Assembly: GCF_900129975.1 (NCBI RefSeq)
Contig: NZ_FSRG01000003.1
Coordinates: 124,001 to 188,000, forward strand
Length of the DNA stretch: 64,000 nucleotides
Reading direction: 5' to 3'
From: Halodesulfovibrio marinisediminis DSM 17456
GTDB lineage: Bacteria; Desulfobacterota; Desulfovibrionia; Desulfovibrionales; Desulfovibrionaceae
The position numbers and the translations under genes were made by a program. The notes under the pieces were generated by a model. It did no database searches. It had not been told where the DNA came from and saw only the letters and a program-made list of their open reading frames with translations. This document shows, in pieces, positions 27,439-35,382 of the stretch. How positions within the stretch are numbered: position 1 is the first letter of the stretch; each line of letters starts with the position of its first letter.

Positions 27439-27882
27439 ATGAAAGAAGCGTTTGATTGTCAGATGTGCGGACACTGTTGTGAAGGTGAGGGCGGTATTAT
27501 TGTCAGTCCTACAGATCTTGCCCGTATTACAGAACATTTGAAAATGTCTGCTGAAGAATTCACCGAAAAGTATGGTGAAACCAAAGACGGCAAGCTGCGC
27601 ATTCGCGTAGGTGAAGATAAGTACTGTATTTTCTTTGTGCAGGGTAAAGGCTGCGGTGTGCATATTGCCAAGCCTGATATTTGCCGTGCATGGCCTTACT
27701 TCCGTGGTAACGTAATTGATTCTGAGTCTTGGGAAATGGCTAAAGACTTTTGCCCGGGCATCCGAAGAGATGTAACCCATGGTGAATTTGCAAAGCAGGG
27801 AAAAGCGTATTTGCGTGAACATAACCTGCTTGCCAGTGATAAAAGTTGTGAGGCTCGCGCTCTTATTCTTGATGATGAGTAG
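27439..27882 (+). CDS. YkgJ family cysteine-cluster protein
   Basis: A 147-residue protein with the conserved cysteine pattern of the YkgJ/UPF0153 family: CQMCGHCCEGEGG near the N-terminus, then CIFF, GCGVHIAKPDICRAWPYF and a final FCPGI. The eight or so Cys are thought to bind zinc or an Fe-S cluster; function is unknown. It begins immediately after the CoA-binding gene with GGAG upstream, and the pair ends at a terminator. Confidence 0.85.
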   Translation: MKEAFDCQMCGHCCEGEGGIIVSPTDLARITEHLKMSAEEFTEKYGETKDGKLRIRVGEDKYCIFFVQGKGCGVHIAKPDICRAWPYFRGNVIDSESWEMAKDFCPGIRRDVTHGEFAKQGKAYLREHNLLASDKSCEARALILDDE

Positions 27883-27911
27883 GTCACCGCTTTACAATAT
27901 ACTGTGATTTT

Positions 27912-27963
27912 AAAAAGGCTGGATATTCATAGGGGAAGTGCTCTTATGAAGCCGGCCTTTTTT
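27912..27963 (+). terminator. Terminator with nested stem
   Basis: AAAGGC(T)GG pairs with CC(G)GCCTTT across a long loop that itself contains TTCATA/TATGAA. A T run follows. Confidence 0.7.
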
Positions 27964-28198
27964 ATATATAATGTTAGCGTATGGTAAAATTCGTACAATA
28001 ACATGATGTTATTGCATGTTTTTTTAGATGCAGAGACAAGTCATTTTGACTGTTGCGCACCGGAAGCTGTGAATGCGTGAGTGTCGTCCGATGGGCATGG
28101 CTGTTTGGCAGCTTTGCTGCGGTTTGGTTGTCATGATCTGCATATGTTTCAGCAGGTGAATTACCTGTGCTGCCCAGTTTGTCTTTTATGGAGGAGTC
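27964..28198. other. Region before the DnaJ-like gene
   Basis: It contains TATATATAATGTTA (27963-27976), which includes a TATAAT box, and a 19-base palindrome CAATAACAT-G-ATGTTATTG (27996-28014) followed by T7. No heat-shock CIRCE element is present. Together they could be a promoter with an overlapping operator for the DnaJ-like gene. Confidence 0.4.
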
Positions 28199-29044
28199 GT
28201 GACGTTACGCGAATGCTATAAGTTACTGAATGTACCCAACGGGGCTTCTGAAGATGTTGTCAAGCAAGCGTACCGTAAGCGCGCTTTTGAACTGCATCCG
28301 GATTTGCATCCGGATGATCCTAATGCGTCACGTAATTTTCAGCAGCTGAATGAGGCATATGTTATTATTACATCTGCTTCAAAAAGTACTGAGTCTTCAA
28401 GTTCTTCTTCATATTCCGGTAAAGCGCGCTCTGCAGCTAGTGGTTACCGCTCCGAACGTGAATCTCGCGACAGTACTGTGCGTGATCGCGCTCGTGCAGC
28501 ATACCGCAAAGCAAAGTCAAATTTTGATGCTCAGAAAAGCAGGCATGCAAGCAGCGGCGATACGTATAACAAGCAGCGTCCAGAGTTCGATGATTCTTTT
28601 TGGAACCAGGAACAGCGCAGTTATTCAAAAGAATCTGTTTTAAATGAGATCCTGAACGATCCGTTCGCAAAGCGTGTTTTTGAAGATATTTATCGCGAGA
28701 TTAAGCGTGATGGCGGTAAGACGATTACCATGCCTAAAAAGCGTAAACTCTCAATGCAGTGGGGCGAACGCGATATTTCTGTAGATATGACAGGCGGTGT
28801 GAAAGGGTGGTTGCAAAGACAGCTTGATGACAATCAGGAAATGCATTTGCCGATGCATAATCTTCGCCCCGGGGCTAAGGTGCTGCTGACTCTTTCACAG
28901 GGACTTAGTGGTGGTACCCGTAAGCTGGAAATTACATTGCCCCAAGATTTTAGAGTAGGACACCCAATCCGTCTGCGTAGGTTAGGGCGAAAGATTGGGG
29001 GCTGGGTTGGTGACTTATATCTGACGATTTATGGTCGCATGTAG
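28199..29044 (+). CDS. DnaJ-domain co-chaperone-like protein
   Basis: A 281-residue J-protein. Residues 2-62 form a J domain with the HPD tripeptide (AFELHPDLHPDDP), needed to stimulate DnaK ATPase. A Ser/Arg-rich flexible linker (about 64-125) follows, in place of the Gly/Phe region and zinc finger of true DnaJ. The C-terminal 60 residues (LRPGAKVLLTLSQGLSGGTR and DFRVGHPIRLRRLGRKIGGWVGDLY) resemble the end of the DnaJ/CbpA substrate-binding domain. It starts at a GTG with GGAGGAG just upstream. It is a single gene with its own terminator, likely a specialised partner of DnaK. Confidence 0.85.
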   Translation: MTLRECYKLLNVPNGASEDVVKQAYRKRAFELHPDLHPDDPNASRNFQQLNEAYVIITSASKSTESSSSSSYSGKARSAASGYRSERESRDSTVRDRARAAYRKAKSNFDAQKSRHASSGDTYNKQRPEFDDSFWNQEQRSYSKESVLNEILNDPFAKRVFEDIYREIKRDGGKTITMPKKRKLSMQWGERDISVDMTGGVKGWLQRQLDDNQEMHLPMHNLRPGAKVLLTLSQGLSGGTRKLEITLPQDFRVGHPIRLRRLGRKIGGWVGDLYLTIYGRM

Positions 29045-29062
29045 TTTGTTGAAAAAGTAATG

Positions 29063-29100
29063 AAAAAATCCTGTCGAATTTTATTCGACAGGATTTTTTG
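29063..29100. terminator. Bidirectional terminator
   Basis: AAAAAATCCTGTCGAAT pairs with ATTCGACAGGATTTTTT around a 3-base loop. It serves the DnaJ-like gene and the convergent YdjM-type gene. Confidence 0.88.
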
Positions 29101-29115
29101 TTTTTCAAAGGTGAA

Positions 29116-29565
29116 TTAAAACTCTCTATCAAGCAGCAGGTGTGAAAAATACCCGACTACAGCTGCAAGATAGAATGGTAGTGTTACTATCCATGTCTCT
29201 CGAAAGAAAATCCATGGCAGTGCAATCAAAGGCGCTGGAACGAGAAGCATAGCCCACCATGTGTGTGTCCAGCCTCTGTGTTTTCCTAACGCCGGAAGCA
29301 TTGCAAAAAGCCCTAATATCGCGGCCCATTGGTAATAATGGTTAACAATGAGTAATACGTCTGTGATGGCCATGAGGGAGTAGAAAAAGTTCTGCCCTTT
29401 GGACTCGGTGTCGGTGTCTGGAAAAAGTGAAGCCATGACTGCAATGGCAAATAATGATGCAAGAAGCCAGATGTCTTGAGGAAGGTATGAAAAATAAACC
29501 GCAGCTGCGATGGCACTGCCACCTAATACTGCGCCACCTGTAAGGTGAGCTTTATATCCGGGCAT
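29116..29565 (-). CDS. YdjM-type inner-membrane metal-dependent hydrolase
   Basis: A 149-residue membrane protein of the YdjM/LexA-binding hydrolase family. About four hydrophobic segments carry the family's conserved polar groups: H7 in YKAHLTGGAVLGG, SLFPDTDTES, KHRGWTHTWW and the C-terminal HLLLD. The His and Asp residues are thought to bind a metal ion at the membrane face. E. coli YdjM is SOS-controlled, but I see no LexA box here. AAGGA lies 6 bases before the ATG. The reaction it performs is unknown. Confidence 0.85.
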   Translation of the reverse strand: MPGYKAHLTGGAVLGGSAIAAAVYFSYLPQDIWLLASLFAIAVMASLFPDTDTESKGQNFFYSLMAITDVLLIVNHYYQWAAILGLFAMLPALGKHRGWTHTWWAMLLVPAPLIALPWIFFRETWIVTLPFYLAAVVGYFSHLLLDREF

Positions 29566-29663
29566 AGTGTTTCCTTGTTCAAACAGAAATTTTGTTAGTA
29601 ATATAATAAAATTATGTGATCCGGTAAAGACTCGTGCTGTGGTGAAAGAGTAGTTGTGTACAG

Positions 29664-29691
29664 TTGTTATTGATTATCTATCTGTTATAAA
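29664..29691 (+). promoter_or_regulatory. Candidate promoter of the small RNA
   Basis: TTGTTA (29664-29669) and TATAAA (29686-29691) are separated by 16 bases. Transcription would start near 29698, just ahead of the hairpin series and with no open reading frame needed. Confidence 0.4.
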
Positions 29692-29697
29692 AATATT

Positions 29698-29890
29698 TTT
29701 GTATTTCGATATCATGGAGGATCTACAACTTATGGGCATAATACAACAGTGTAGAGCAGGACGGGCACGCTGCCTGTTTGCACATAAAGCGCCGAGGGGA
29801 CGCCCTCGGCCAATGGAAACACTCCGGACCTTCGGGTCGGTAGCGGGGAAAAAAAGTGAAATGTAATTTTACTTTTTTTCCCCGCTTTTA
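29698..29890 (+). ncRNA. Candidate structured small RNA with terminator
   Basis: This stretch has no believable protein but is unusually GC-rich and structured amid AT-rich DNA. Three hairpins follow one another: ACGGGCA/TGCCTGT (29761-29777), GCCGAGGG/CCCTCGGC with loop GACG (29791-29810), and GACC-TTCG-GGTC, a UUCG tetraloop (29827-29838). A 16-bp perfect terminator stem closes it. A promoter-like pair sits just upstream, giving an RNA of about 190 bases. It contains seven GGA triplets (29716, 29719, 29759, 29798, 29815, 29826, 29847), which could bind CsrA as in CsrB/RsmZ RNAs. I cannot match it to a known family. Alternatively it is a leader of the hdr operon. Confidence 0.5.
29842..29890 (+). 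terminator. Strong terminator at the end of the candidate RNA
   Basis: AGCGGGGAAAAAAAGT (29842-29857) pairs perfectly over 16 bp with ACTTTTTTTCCCCGCT (29871-29886) and is followed by TTTA. No protein gene ends upstream on this strand, so it must end an RNA or act as an attenuator. Confidence 0.8.
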
Positions 29891-30493
29891 CTTTCCTGAA
29901 AGATCAAATAGTTACTTTTGCATATTTGAGCGATCAATCAAATATTTTTCATAAAAGTGATTGAATACTCAAATCAGCACGTTTTTTCAATGATTCCGAG
30001 TTTTCAAGTAAAATGTGGCATTTATTGTGATGATAAAATCACAAAAAGCTGTTTTTTCTGAGTTTTTTTGCAATAAATAAATTCAAAAAAAAACACTATT
30101 CTGGTTGCCAATGTTTGTTAGCGGCGTTAGGTTAAGGTTGTAAATAGAGTGATACACTTTCGAGGCTATTATTGTGATTGGTACCCACAATGTGTACGGC
30201 CCAGAGTGAGAATAGTTGATATGTGAGACAGCACACAATCTGACTACCAAAAAAATACGGGTTTTTGTTACCTATGGGTTAAGGTGACAAAGATAATCTC
30301 GTTTTTTTATGAGTAATATCTTGAAATTGCTATAAATGTAGTCTTCGCCTGTCTTACCTTTGTTGCATCGCAGTTGGGGTCTGTATTGCTTCAAAGTTCT
30401 TCTGTTTTTTGTGTCGCTCTCCGCTGAACTGGTGTTTTAGGCATGTTTCTTATGCCAATTTGCTGCCTTTTTCAGTCAACACTCGGAGGAGCC
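29891..30493 (+). promoter_or_regulatory. Control region of the hdr-flx operon
   Basis: About 600 AT-rich bases without a gene. Candidate elements are the palindrome TTGTGAT-N6-ATCACAA (30025-30044), ATTGTG-N9-CACAAT (30171-30191), two copies of GGTTAAGGT (30130-30138 and 30278-30286), and a TATAAA box at 30331-30336 with only a weak -35. These suggest control by one or more dimeric regulators, but none can be named from sequence alone. Rex or a CRP/FNR family protein are the obvious guesses. Confidence 0.45.
30025..30044. promoter_or_regulatory. 20-base palindrome, CRP/FNR/Rex-like operator
   Basis: TTGTGAT and ATCACAA are perfect 7-base inverted half-sites around GATAAA. The TGTGA/TCACA core resembles CRP-family and Rex sites, but the 8-base gap between these core pentamers is longer than the usual 6. 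Confidence 0.45.
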
Positions 30494-31063
30494 ATGGAAA
30501 CCATCCCTCTTAACTCACCGGATAAAGAATTCATCCGTGAAGTTCAGGAGAGAAGTGGACAGAATGTGCTTACTTGCTACCAATGTGGCAACTGCACCGC
30601 TGGCTGTCCTTATAACTTTGCGTATGACCTCTCTGTAAGTCGTATAATGCGTCTCGTGCAGCTTGGTCAGCGTGAAACCGTCCTTAAAAGCCATTCTATT
30701 TGGCTGTGTGCAACCTGTCAGTCCTGTACAACTCGCTGTCCTAACAGCATTGATGTCGCCAAAATTATGGATGTTCTGCGTCACATGGCACGTGAAGCAG
30801 GTTACGCTACTGAGCGTAATGTAAAAGCATTCGGCGATGCTTTCCTTGAGTCGGTCGAAAAGCACGGTCGTGTGTATGAACTTGGCGTTACAGCTTCATA
30901 CGTATGCAAAACAGGTAGATTCTGGACAGATGTAGATCTTGCTCCGGCAATGCTTCCTAAAAACAAGCTTTCGATTAAGCCGCACGAAATTCGCGGTAAA
31001 GAACACGTTGCTGAAATTTTTAAACGTTTCAGAGAACGCGACACCGCCAAGGAGAACAGCTAA
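30494..31063 (+). CDS. hdrC: Heterodisulfide reductase-like subunit C
   Basis: A 189-residue iron-sulfur protein with two [4Fe-4S] motifs, CYQCGNCTAGCPY and CATCQSCTTRCPNS. It passes electrons between the HdrA flavin subunit and HdrB. The start at 30494 has GGAGGA 5 bases upstream; an earlier in-frame ATG at 30443 would add a Cys-containing, poorly conserved stretch. It is the first gene of a seven-gene operon matching the hdrABC-flxABCD locus of Desulfovibrio vulgaris, whose product couples NADH oxidation to ferredoxin and disulfide reduction. Its stop overlaps the hdrB start. Confidence 0.92.
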   Translation: METIPLNSPDKEFIREVQERSGQNVLTCYQCGNCTAGCPYNFAYDLSVSRIMRLVQLGQRETVLKSHSIWLCATCQSCTTRCPNSIDVAKIMDVLRHMAREAGYATERNVKAFGDAFLESVEKHGRVYELGVTASYVCKTGRFWTDVDLAPAMLPKNKLSIKPHEIRGKEHVAEIFKRFRERDTAKENS

Positions 31064-31938
31064 TGTCAATTTCTGTAGGATACTATCCGGGCTGTTCCGG
31101 TAGTGGTACGTCTATTGAATATGACAAATCCACCCGTGCAGTCTGTAAAAAGCTCGGCATTGAGCTTAACGAAATCGACGATTGGAGCTGTTGTGGCTCC
31201 ACTCCGGCTCATACAGTAAACCATACTCTTTCTGCTGCTCTTTCTGCTCGTAACCTTGTTCTTGCAGCTAAACAGGGACAGGAAGAGGTGGTGACACCTT
31301 GTCCAAGTTGCCTTGCCAACCTGCGCGTTGCTTCTCATAAAATTGAAGACGAGAAATTTCGCCCAGACGTTGAAGCCCTTCTTGATGAATCCTGTGAAAA
31401 AGCAGCTACTGTAGCTTCTACTTTGCAGCTTATCGTAGAAAAAGTCGGCATTGACGCTATTAAAAAAGCTGTTGTTAAACCGCTCAAAGATCTTAACGTA
31501 GCTTGTTACTACGGCTGCATTATGAACCGTCCACCGGAACTTATGCAGTTTGATGATCATGAAAATCCAATGGCGATGGACAAGATCATGGAAGCGTGTG
31601 GTGCAACAGTGCTGCCTTTCCCGCTTAAAGTTGAGTGCTGCGGTGCCGCAGCCGGTATGCCAAAGAAAAATCTCGTAACTGAACTCTCAGGACGTCTGCT
31701 TGACGTTGCAGACTCACTGAATACTGAGATTATCGTAACAGCCTGTCCTCTCTGTCAGATGAACCTTGATCTTCGTCAGGGTCAGGTTAACCGTGCAAAC
31801 GGTACCCGTTACGATATTCCGGTTATGTACTTCACACAGTTACTCGGTTTGGCTCTTGGTCTTTCTGCTGAAGAGGTTGGCTTGTCCAAGCTCGTAGTAG
31901 ACCCAACACCTCGTCTGCGTTTTGCTGGCGTTTTATAG
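31063..31938 (+). CDS. hdrB: Heterodisulfide reductase-like subunit B
   Basis: A 291-residue subunit with two CCG domains, the cysteine-rich modules that in methanogen HdrB hold non-cubane [4Fe-4S] clusters at the disulfide-reducing site. The first domain runs YYPGCSGSGTSIEYD to DWSCCGSTPA, with CPSCLANL; the second has CYYGCIMNRPP, ECCGAAAGMPKK and CPLCQMNLD. Both are complete. The physiological disulfide in sulfate reducers, which lack CoM-S-S-CoB, is thought to be DsrC, which is knowledge from the family. The ATG overlaps the hdrC stop. Confidence 0.92.
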   Translation: MSISVGYYPGCSGSGTSIEYDKSTRAVCKKLGIELNEIDDWSCCGSTPAHTVNHTLSAALSARNLVLAAKQGQEEVVTPCPSCLANLRVASHKIEDEKFRPDVEALLDESCEKAATVASTLQLIVEKVGIDAIKKAVVKPLKDLNVACYYGCIMNRPPELMQFDDHENPMAMDKIMEACGATVLPFPLKVECCGAAAGMPKKNLVTELSGRLLDVADSLNTEIIVTACPLCQMNLDLRQGQVNRANGTRYDIPVMYFTQLLGLALGLSAEEVGLSKLVVDPTPRLRFAGVL

Positions 31939-31950
31939 CAAGGAGAGAGT

Positions 31951-33924
31951 ATGCGTATAGGCGTATTTATCTGTCACTGTGGCAGTAACATCGCGGCTAC
32001 TGTTGACTGTCCGGCTGTAGCGGAGCAAGCAAAGACATTGCAGGACGTAGTGTTTACTACAGACACTATGTATACCTGTTCCGAGCCGGGACAGAACGAA
32101 ATTATTGAAGCCATTAAAGAACATGGTCTTGATGGCGTAGTGGTTGCTTCTTGTTCACCTCGTATGCACGAGGCAACATTCCGTCGTGCTCTTGAGCGTG
32201 CAGGTCTTAACCGCTACATGCTTGAAATGGCAAACATTCGTGAACACGTTTCCTGGATTGGTAAAAACAAGGAACGTAACACGGTTAAAGCTTTTGAGCT
32301 TGTATCTATTGCTGTTGCAAAGCTGCGTAACAACAGCCCGCTTTACGCGAACAAGTTTGACGTTAATAAGCGTGTTCTTGTTATTGGCGGCGGCGTTGCT
32401 GGTATTCAGGCTGCACTGGACTGTGCAGATGCCGGATATCAGGTCGTGATGGTAGAGCGTGAGCAATCCATCGGCGGCAAAATGGCAAAAATCGATAAAA
32501 CATTCCCGACCGTTGACTGTTCCTCATGTATTTTGGGACCGAAAATGGTAGACGTTTCTCAGCATGAAAATATTACGCTGTATGCAATGTCTGAAGTGGA
32601 AAAAATCGATGGTTACGTTGGTAACTTCGAAGTGCAAGTGCGCAAAAAAGCTACCTACGTAAACTGGGACGAGTGTACTGGTTGTGGCGCATGTATGGAA
32701 AAATGTCCAAGTAAGAAGAACATTGATAAGTTCAACGAAGGCATTTCCAAATGTACCGCAATTAATATTCCATTCCCGCAGGCGATTCCTAAGAAAGCCG
32801 CAATCGATCCTGAAGGCTGTATGATGCTTAAGAAGGGCAAATGTGGTGTATGTGCCAAAATTTGTCCTACCAAGTGCATCGACTTTGAGCAGCAGGATGA
32901 AATTATTACCGAAAAAGTCGGCGCTGTAATCGCCGCTACCGGTTACGACATGTTCGACCATTCTGTGTACAAACAGTATGGCGCAGGTCAGTACCCGGAC
33001 GTGATCACCTCCCTGCAGTATGAGCGTCTTATGAACGCATCCGGCCCTACCGGTGGTCACATCAAACGTCCATCTGATGGTAAAGAGCCGAAAAAGGTTG
33101 TGTTCGTACAGTGCGTAGGCTCCCGTGACCCTGCGGTTGGTCGCCCATACTGCTCCGGTTTCTGCTGTATGTATACTGCTAAGCAGGCAATTCTGACTAA
33201 AGACCATATCCCTGATTCTGACTCTTACGTATTCTACATGGATATTCGTTCTCCTGGTAAAGGCTACGACGAATTTACCCGTAGAGCACAGGAACAGTAC
33301 GGTGTTCAGTACCTTCGCGGCCGCGTATCTATGATCTACCCTAAGGGTGATCGTTACGTTGTTCGTGGTTCTGATACTCTTGCCGGTACTCAGGTAGAAG
33401 TGGAAGCAGATCTTGTAGTTCTGGCTGTTGGTGCGGAAAGTGCTAAAAATGCACCTGCACTTGCTGAAAAAATGCGTATTTCCTACGACTCCTACGGATT
33501 CTTTATGGAAGCTCACCCTAAATTGAAGCCTGTTGAAACAAACACCGCTGGTGTTTACCTCGCAGGTTCCTGCTTGGGGCCAAGAGATATTCCAACTTCC
33601 GTTGGTCAGGGTAGTGCGGCAGCAGCTAAAGTAATGAGCCTGTTCTCAAAAGATAAGCTTGAAAGTGACCCTCAGGTTTCCAAAGTAGATGTATCTCGCT
33701 GCGTTGGCTGCCTGAAGTGTGCTACCACTTGTCCGTTCGGTGCTATTAAAGAAGTGACCGACCGTGCAGGCAATGTAAAAGCTGAAGTTATTGAAACAGT
33801 ATGTCAGGGCTGCGGTATTTGTACCGTTACCTGTCCTCAGGGTGCTATCCAGCTCCAGCACTTTACAGACAACCAGATTCTCGCGGAGGTTAACGCCTTA
33901 TGTCAGGCTCAACTGGACTTTTAG
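31951..33924 (+). CDS. hdrA: Heterodisulfide reductase-like subunit A (bifurcating flavoprotein)
   Basis: A 657-residue FAD and iron-sulfur protein, the likely site of electron bifurcation. In order it shows an N-terminal FICHCGSNI motif, the FAD-binding VLVIGGGVAGIQAAL at about residue 142 with IGGKMAKIDKTFPTVDCSSC, an inserted ferredoxin (CTGCGACMEKCPS and a second GKCGVCAKICP), the HdrA-typical CVGSRDP...YCSGFCCM, and a C-terminal ferredoxin (CVGCLKCATTCPFG and CQGCGICTVTCPQG). Length is usual for bacterial HdrA. AAGGAGAG lies about 6 bases before the ATG. The last 25 bases overlap flxD, indicating coupled translation. Confidence 0.93.
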   Translation: MRIGVFICHCGSNIAATVDCPAVAEQAKTLQDVVFTTDTMYTCSEPGQNEIIEAIKEHGLDGVVVASCSPRMHEATFRRALERAGLNRYMLEMANIREHVSWIGKNKERNTVKAFELVSIAVAKLRNNSPLYANKFDVNKRVLVIGGGVAGIQAALDCADAGYQVVMVEREQSIGGKMAKIDKTFPTVDCSSCILGPKMVDVSQHENITLYAMSEVEKIDGYVGNFEVQVRKKATYVNWDECTGCGACMEKCPSKKNIDKFNEGISKCTAINIPFPQAIPKKAAIDPEGCMMLKKGKCGVCAKICPTKCIDFEQQDEIITEKVGAVIAATGYDMFDHSVYKQYGAGQYPDVITSLQYERLMNASGPTGGHIKRPSDGKEPKKVVFVQCVGSRDPAVGRPYCSGFCCMYTAKQAILTKDHIPDSDSYVFYMDIRSPGKGYDEFTRRAQEQYGVQYLRGRVSMIYPKGDRYVVRGSDTLAGTQVEVEADLVVLAVGAESAKNAPALAEKMRISYDSYGFFMEAHPKLKPVETNTAGVYLAGSCLGPRDIPTSVGQGSAAAAKVMSLFSKDKLESDPQVSKVDVSRCVGCLKCATTCPFGAIKEVTDRAGNVKAEVIETVCQGCGICTVTCPQGAIQLQHFTDNQILAEVNALCQAQLDF

Positions 33925-34424
33925 CAGAAGATCGCGATCTTCGTATCGTTGGCTTTCTGTGTAACTGGTGCTCCTACGGTGGTGCAGATACCGCAGGTGT
34001 TGCACGTTTTGAACAGCCTACTGATTTACGCGTAATCCGCGTTCCTTGTTCTGGTCGTATTGATCCGCTGTTTATTGCACGTGCACTCCTTAGTGGTGCA
34101 GATGGCGTACTTGTATCCGGCTGTCACCCACGTGACTGTCACTACGCAGAAGGTAACTTCTACGCTCGCCGCCGCTTCGAAATGCTTAAGCAGTTCCTGT
34201 CCGTTACCGGTATTGATCCGGAGCGCTTCCATTACACATGGGTTTCTGCATCCGAAGGCCAGCGTTGGCAGGATGTTGTTACCTCCTTTACAGAACGTAT
34301 TCACAAACTCGGGCCGGCACCAAAATTGTCCGGTGGCACCGGTTATGATGAAGAGTGTCTGAAAGAAATCGCGGCTGCTGTTGCTCTTGGCGAAGCGTGT
34401 CCGTGTCATAAGGAGAAAGCGTAA
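33900..34424 (+). CDS. flxD: MvhD/FlxD family electron-transfer subunit
   Basis: A 174-residue protein of the MvhD family, a small [2Fe-2S] subunit that links the electron-input module to HdrA. Cysteines lie in FLCNWCSYGGAD, VPCSGR and SGCHPRDCHY, the family pattern. GGAGG lies about 11 bases before the ATG, inside the end of hdrA. Its own stop overlaps the flxC start. In methanogens MvhD bridges hydrogenase and Hdr; here no hydrogenase is encoded and FlxA/B/C take the input role. Confidence 0.9.
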   Translation: MSGSTGLLAEDRDLRIVGFLCNWCSYGGADTAGVARFEQPTDLRVIRVPCSGRIDPLFIARALLSGADGVLVSGCHPRDCHYAEGNFYARRRFEMLKQFLSVTGIDPERFHYTWVSASEGQRWQDVVTSFTERIHKLGPAPKLSGGTGYDEECLKEIAAAVALGEACPCHKEKA

Positions 34425-35380
34425 TGCAGGCTCTTGCAGAACTTAAAGAACAAATCCGTCAGGCATTGCCTGAGCTGGATGTCGTTATCGGTTGGCAGCA
34501 GGGTTTTGATGCATTGCATACCAGCCCTCTCTTTATTCGCTCTGAAGAAGATATCGATAAGCTTGTTGTTAACGAATACTGCGTGACAAACCCGTCTTCC
34601 TACCTGCGCGAACTGCGTGGTGGCAAGAAGGTTGGTCTCGTATTGAAAGGGTGTGATTCCCGTTCCGTTATCCAGCTTCTTCAGGAAGAGCTTCTTAACA
34701 AAGAAGATCTCACCATATTCGGTTTCGGTTGTAACGGTGTGATGAGCCTCACTAAGCTTCAAACTCGTTTTGGCGATATTGGTTACATCAAGTCTGTTGA
34801 AAACGACGGTACTTCTGTAACTGTTGAAGCTGGTGAAAAGAAAGAGACCGTTCCATTTACTGAATTGTGTGCTGATAAGTGCTTAACATGCTCTTACCCG
34901 AACACCTTGCAGTGCACCCACTTTGCAGGCGAAGAATCCGCTAAGAAACCAGAATCTGAAACCAATAAGGCTCTCGAAGAATTCGAAAAGCTTTCTTTGG
35001 AAGAACGTTTCGCGTTCTGGCAGGACCAGATGCGCCGCTGCATCCGTTGTTATGCATGCCGTAACGCATGTCCAATGTGCGTATGTAAAGATCACTGCCT
35101 TGCTAACTCTCGCGATCCTAAATGGCTGAGCGAAGAGACTGATGTGCAGAATAACTTTATGTTCCAGCTCATTCACGTAATGCACCTTACAGGGCGTTGC
35201 GTAGAATGCGGTGAATGTGAGCGCGCTTGTCCAATGGACATTCCAATCATGTTGTTACGACGCAAAATGGCTGGCGTTGTGCGTGATGTATTCGCATACA
35301 ACGCAGGAACCAACCCTGAGGATACTCCTCCGCTTATGTGTTTCAAAGTGGAAGAACCAACTATCGAGGAGCGGCACTAG
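34424..35380 (+). CDS. flxC: FlxC iron-sulfur subunit
   Basis: A 318-residue electron-transfer protein. The N-terminal part (GLVLKGCDSRSV, GFGCNGV) resembles the FrhB/FdhB-type flavin/Fe-S domain. The C-terminal part has a ferredoxin with CIRCYACRNACPMCVCKDHC and CVECGECERACPMDIP. Additional cysteines (CLTCSYPNTLQC, about residue 150) may hold another cluster. It fits FlxC of the Flx NADH dehydrogenase module; subunit letters follow D. vulgaris usage from memory. The start overlaps the flxD stop. Confidence 0.85.
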   Translation: MQALAELKEQIRQALPELDVVIGWQQGFDALHTSPLFIRSEEDIDKLVVNEYCVTNPSSYLRELRGGKKVGLVLKGCDSRSVIQLLQEELLNKEDLTIFGFGCNGVMSLTKLQTRFGDIGYIKSVENDGTSVTVEAGEKKETVPFTELCADKCLTCSYPNTLQCTHFAGEESAKKPESETNKALEEFEKLSLEERFAFWQDQMRRCIRCYACRNACPMCVCKDHCLANSRDPKWLSEETDVQNNFMFQLIHVMHLTGRCVECGECERACPMDIPIMLLRRKMAGVVRDVFAYNAGTNPEDTPPLMCFKVEEPTIEERH

Positions 35381-35382
35381 TC

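Noticed and set aside
29776-29850. Partial likeness to the 3' half of a cyclic-di-GMP-I (GEMM) riboswitch (CACTCCGG ... GGTAGCGGGG).
   Set aside because: The conserved GCAAA/GACGCAAAGCC core and the GAAA tetraloop hairpin are missing, and no start codon follows within riboswitch distance.
29654-29866. A 70-codon frame across the candidate small RNA.
   Set aside because: It has no SD, codes for unlikely sequence, and crosses all three hairpins.
29698-29890. 6S RNA, tmRNA, SRP RNA or RNase P RNA as identity of the structured RNA.
   Set aside because: Separate local hairpins rather than one long bulged hairpin, no tRNA-like ends or tag frame, and no conserved core motifs of these RNAs.
30443-30493. 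Upstream ATG extension of hdrC.
   Set aside because: The downstream ATG has a near-perfect SD and homologous HdrC proteins begin there.
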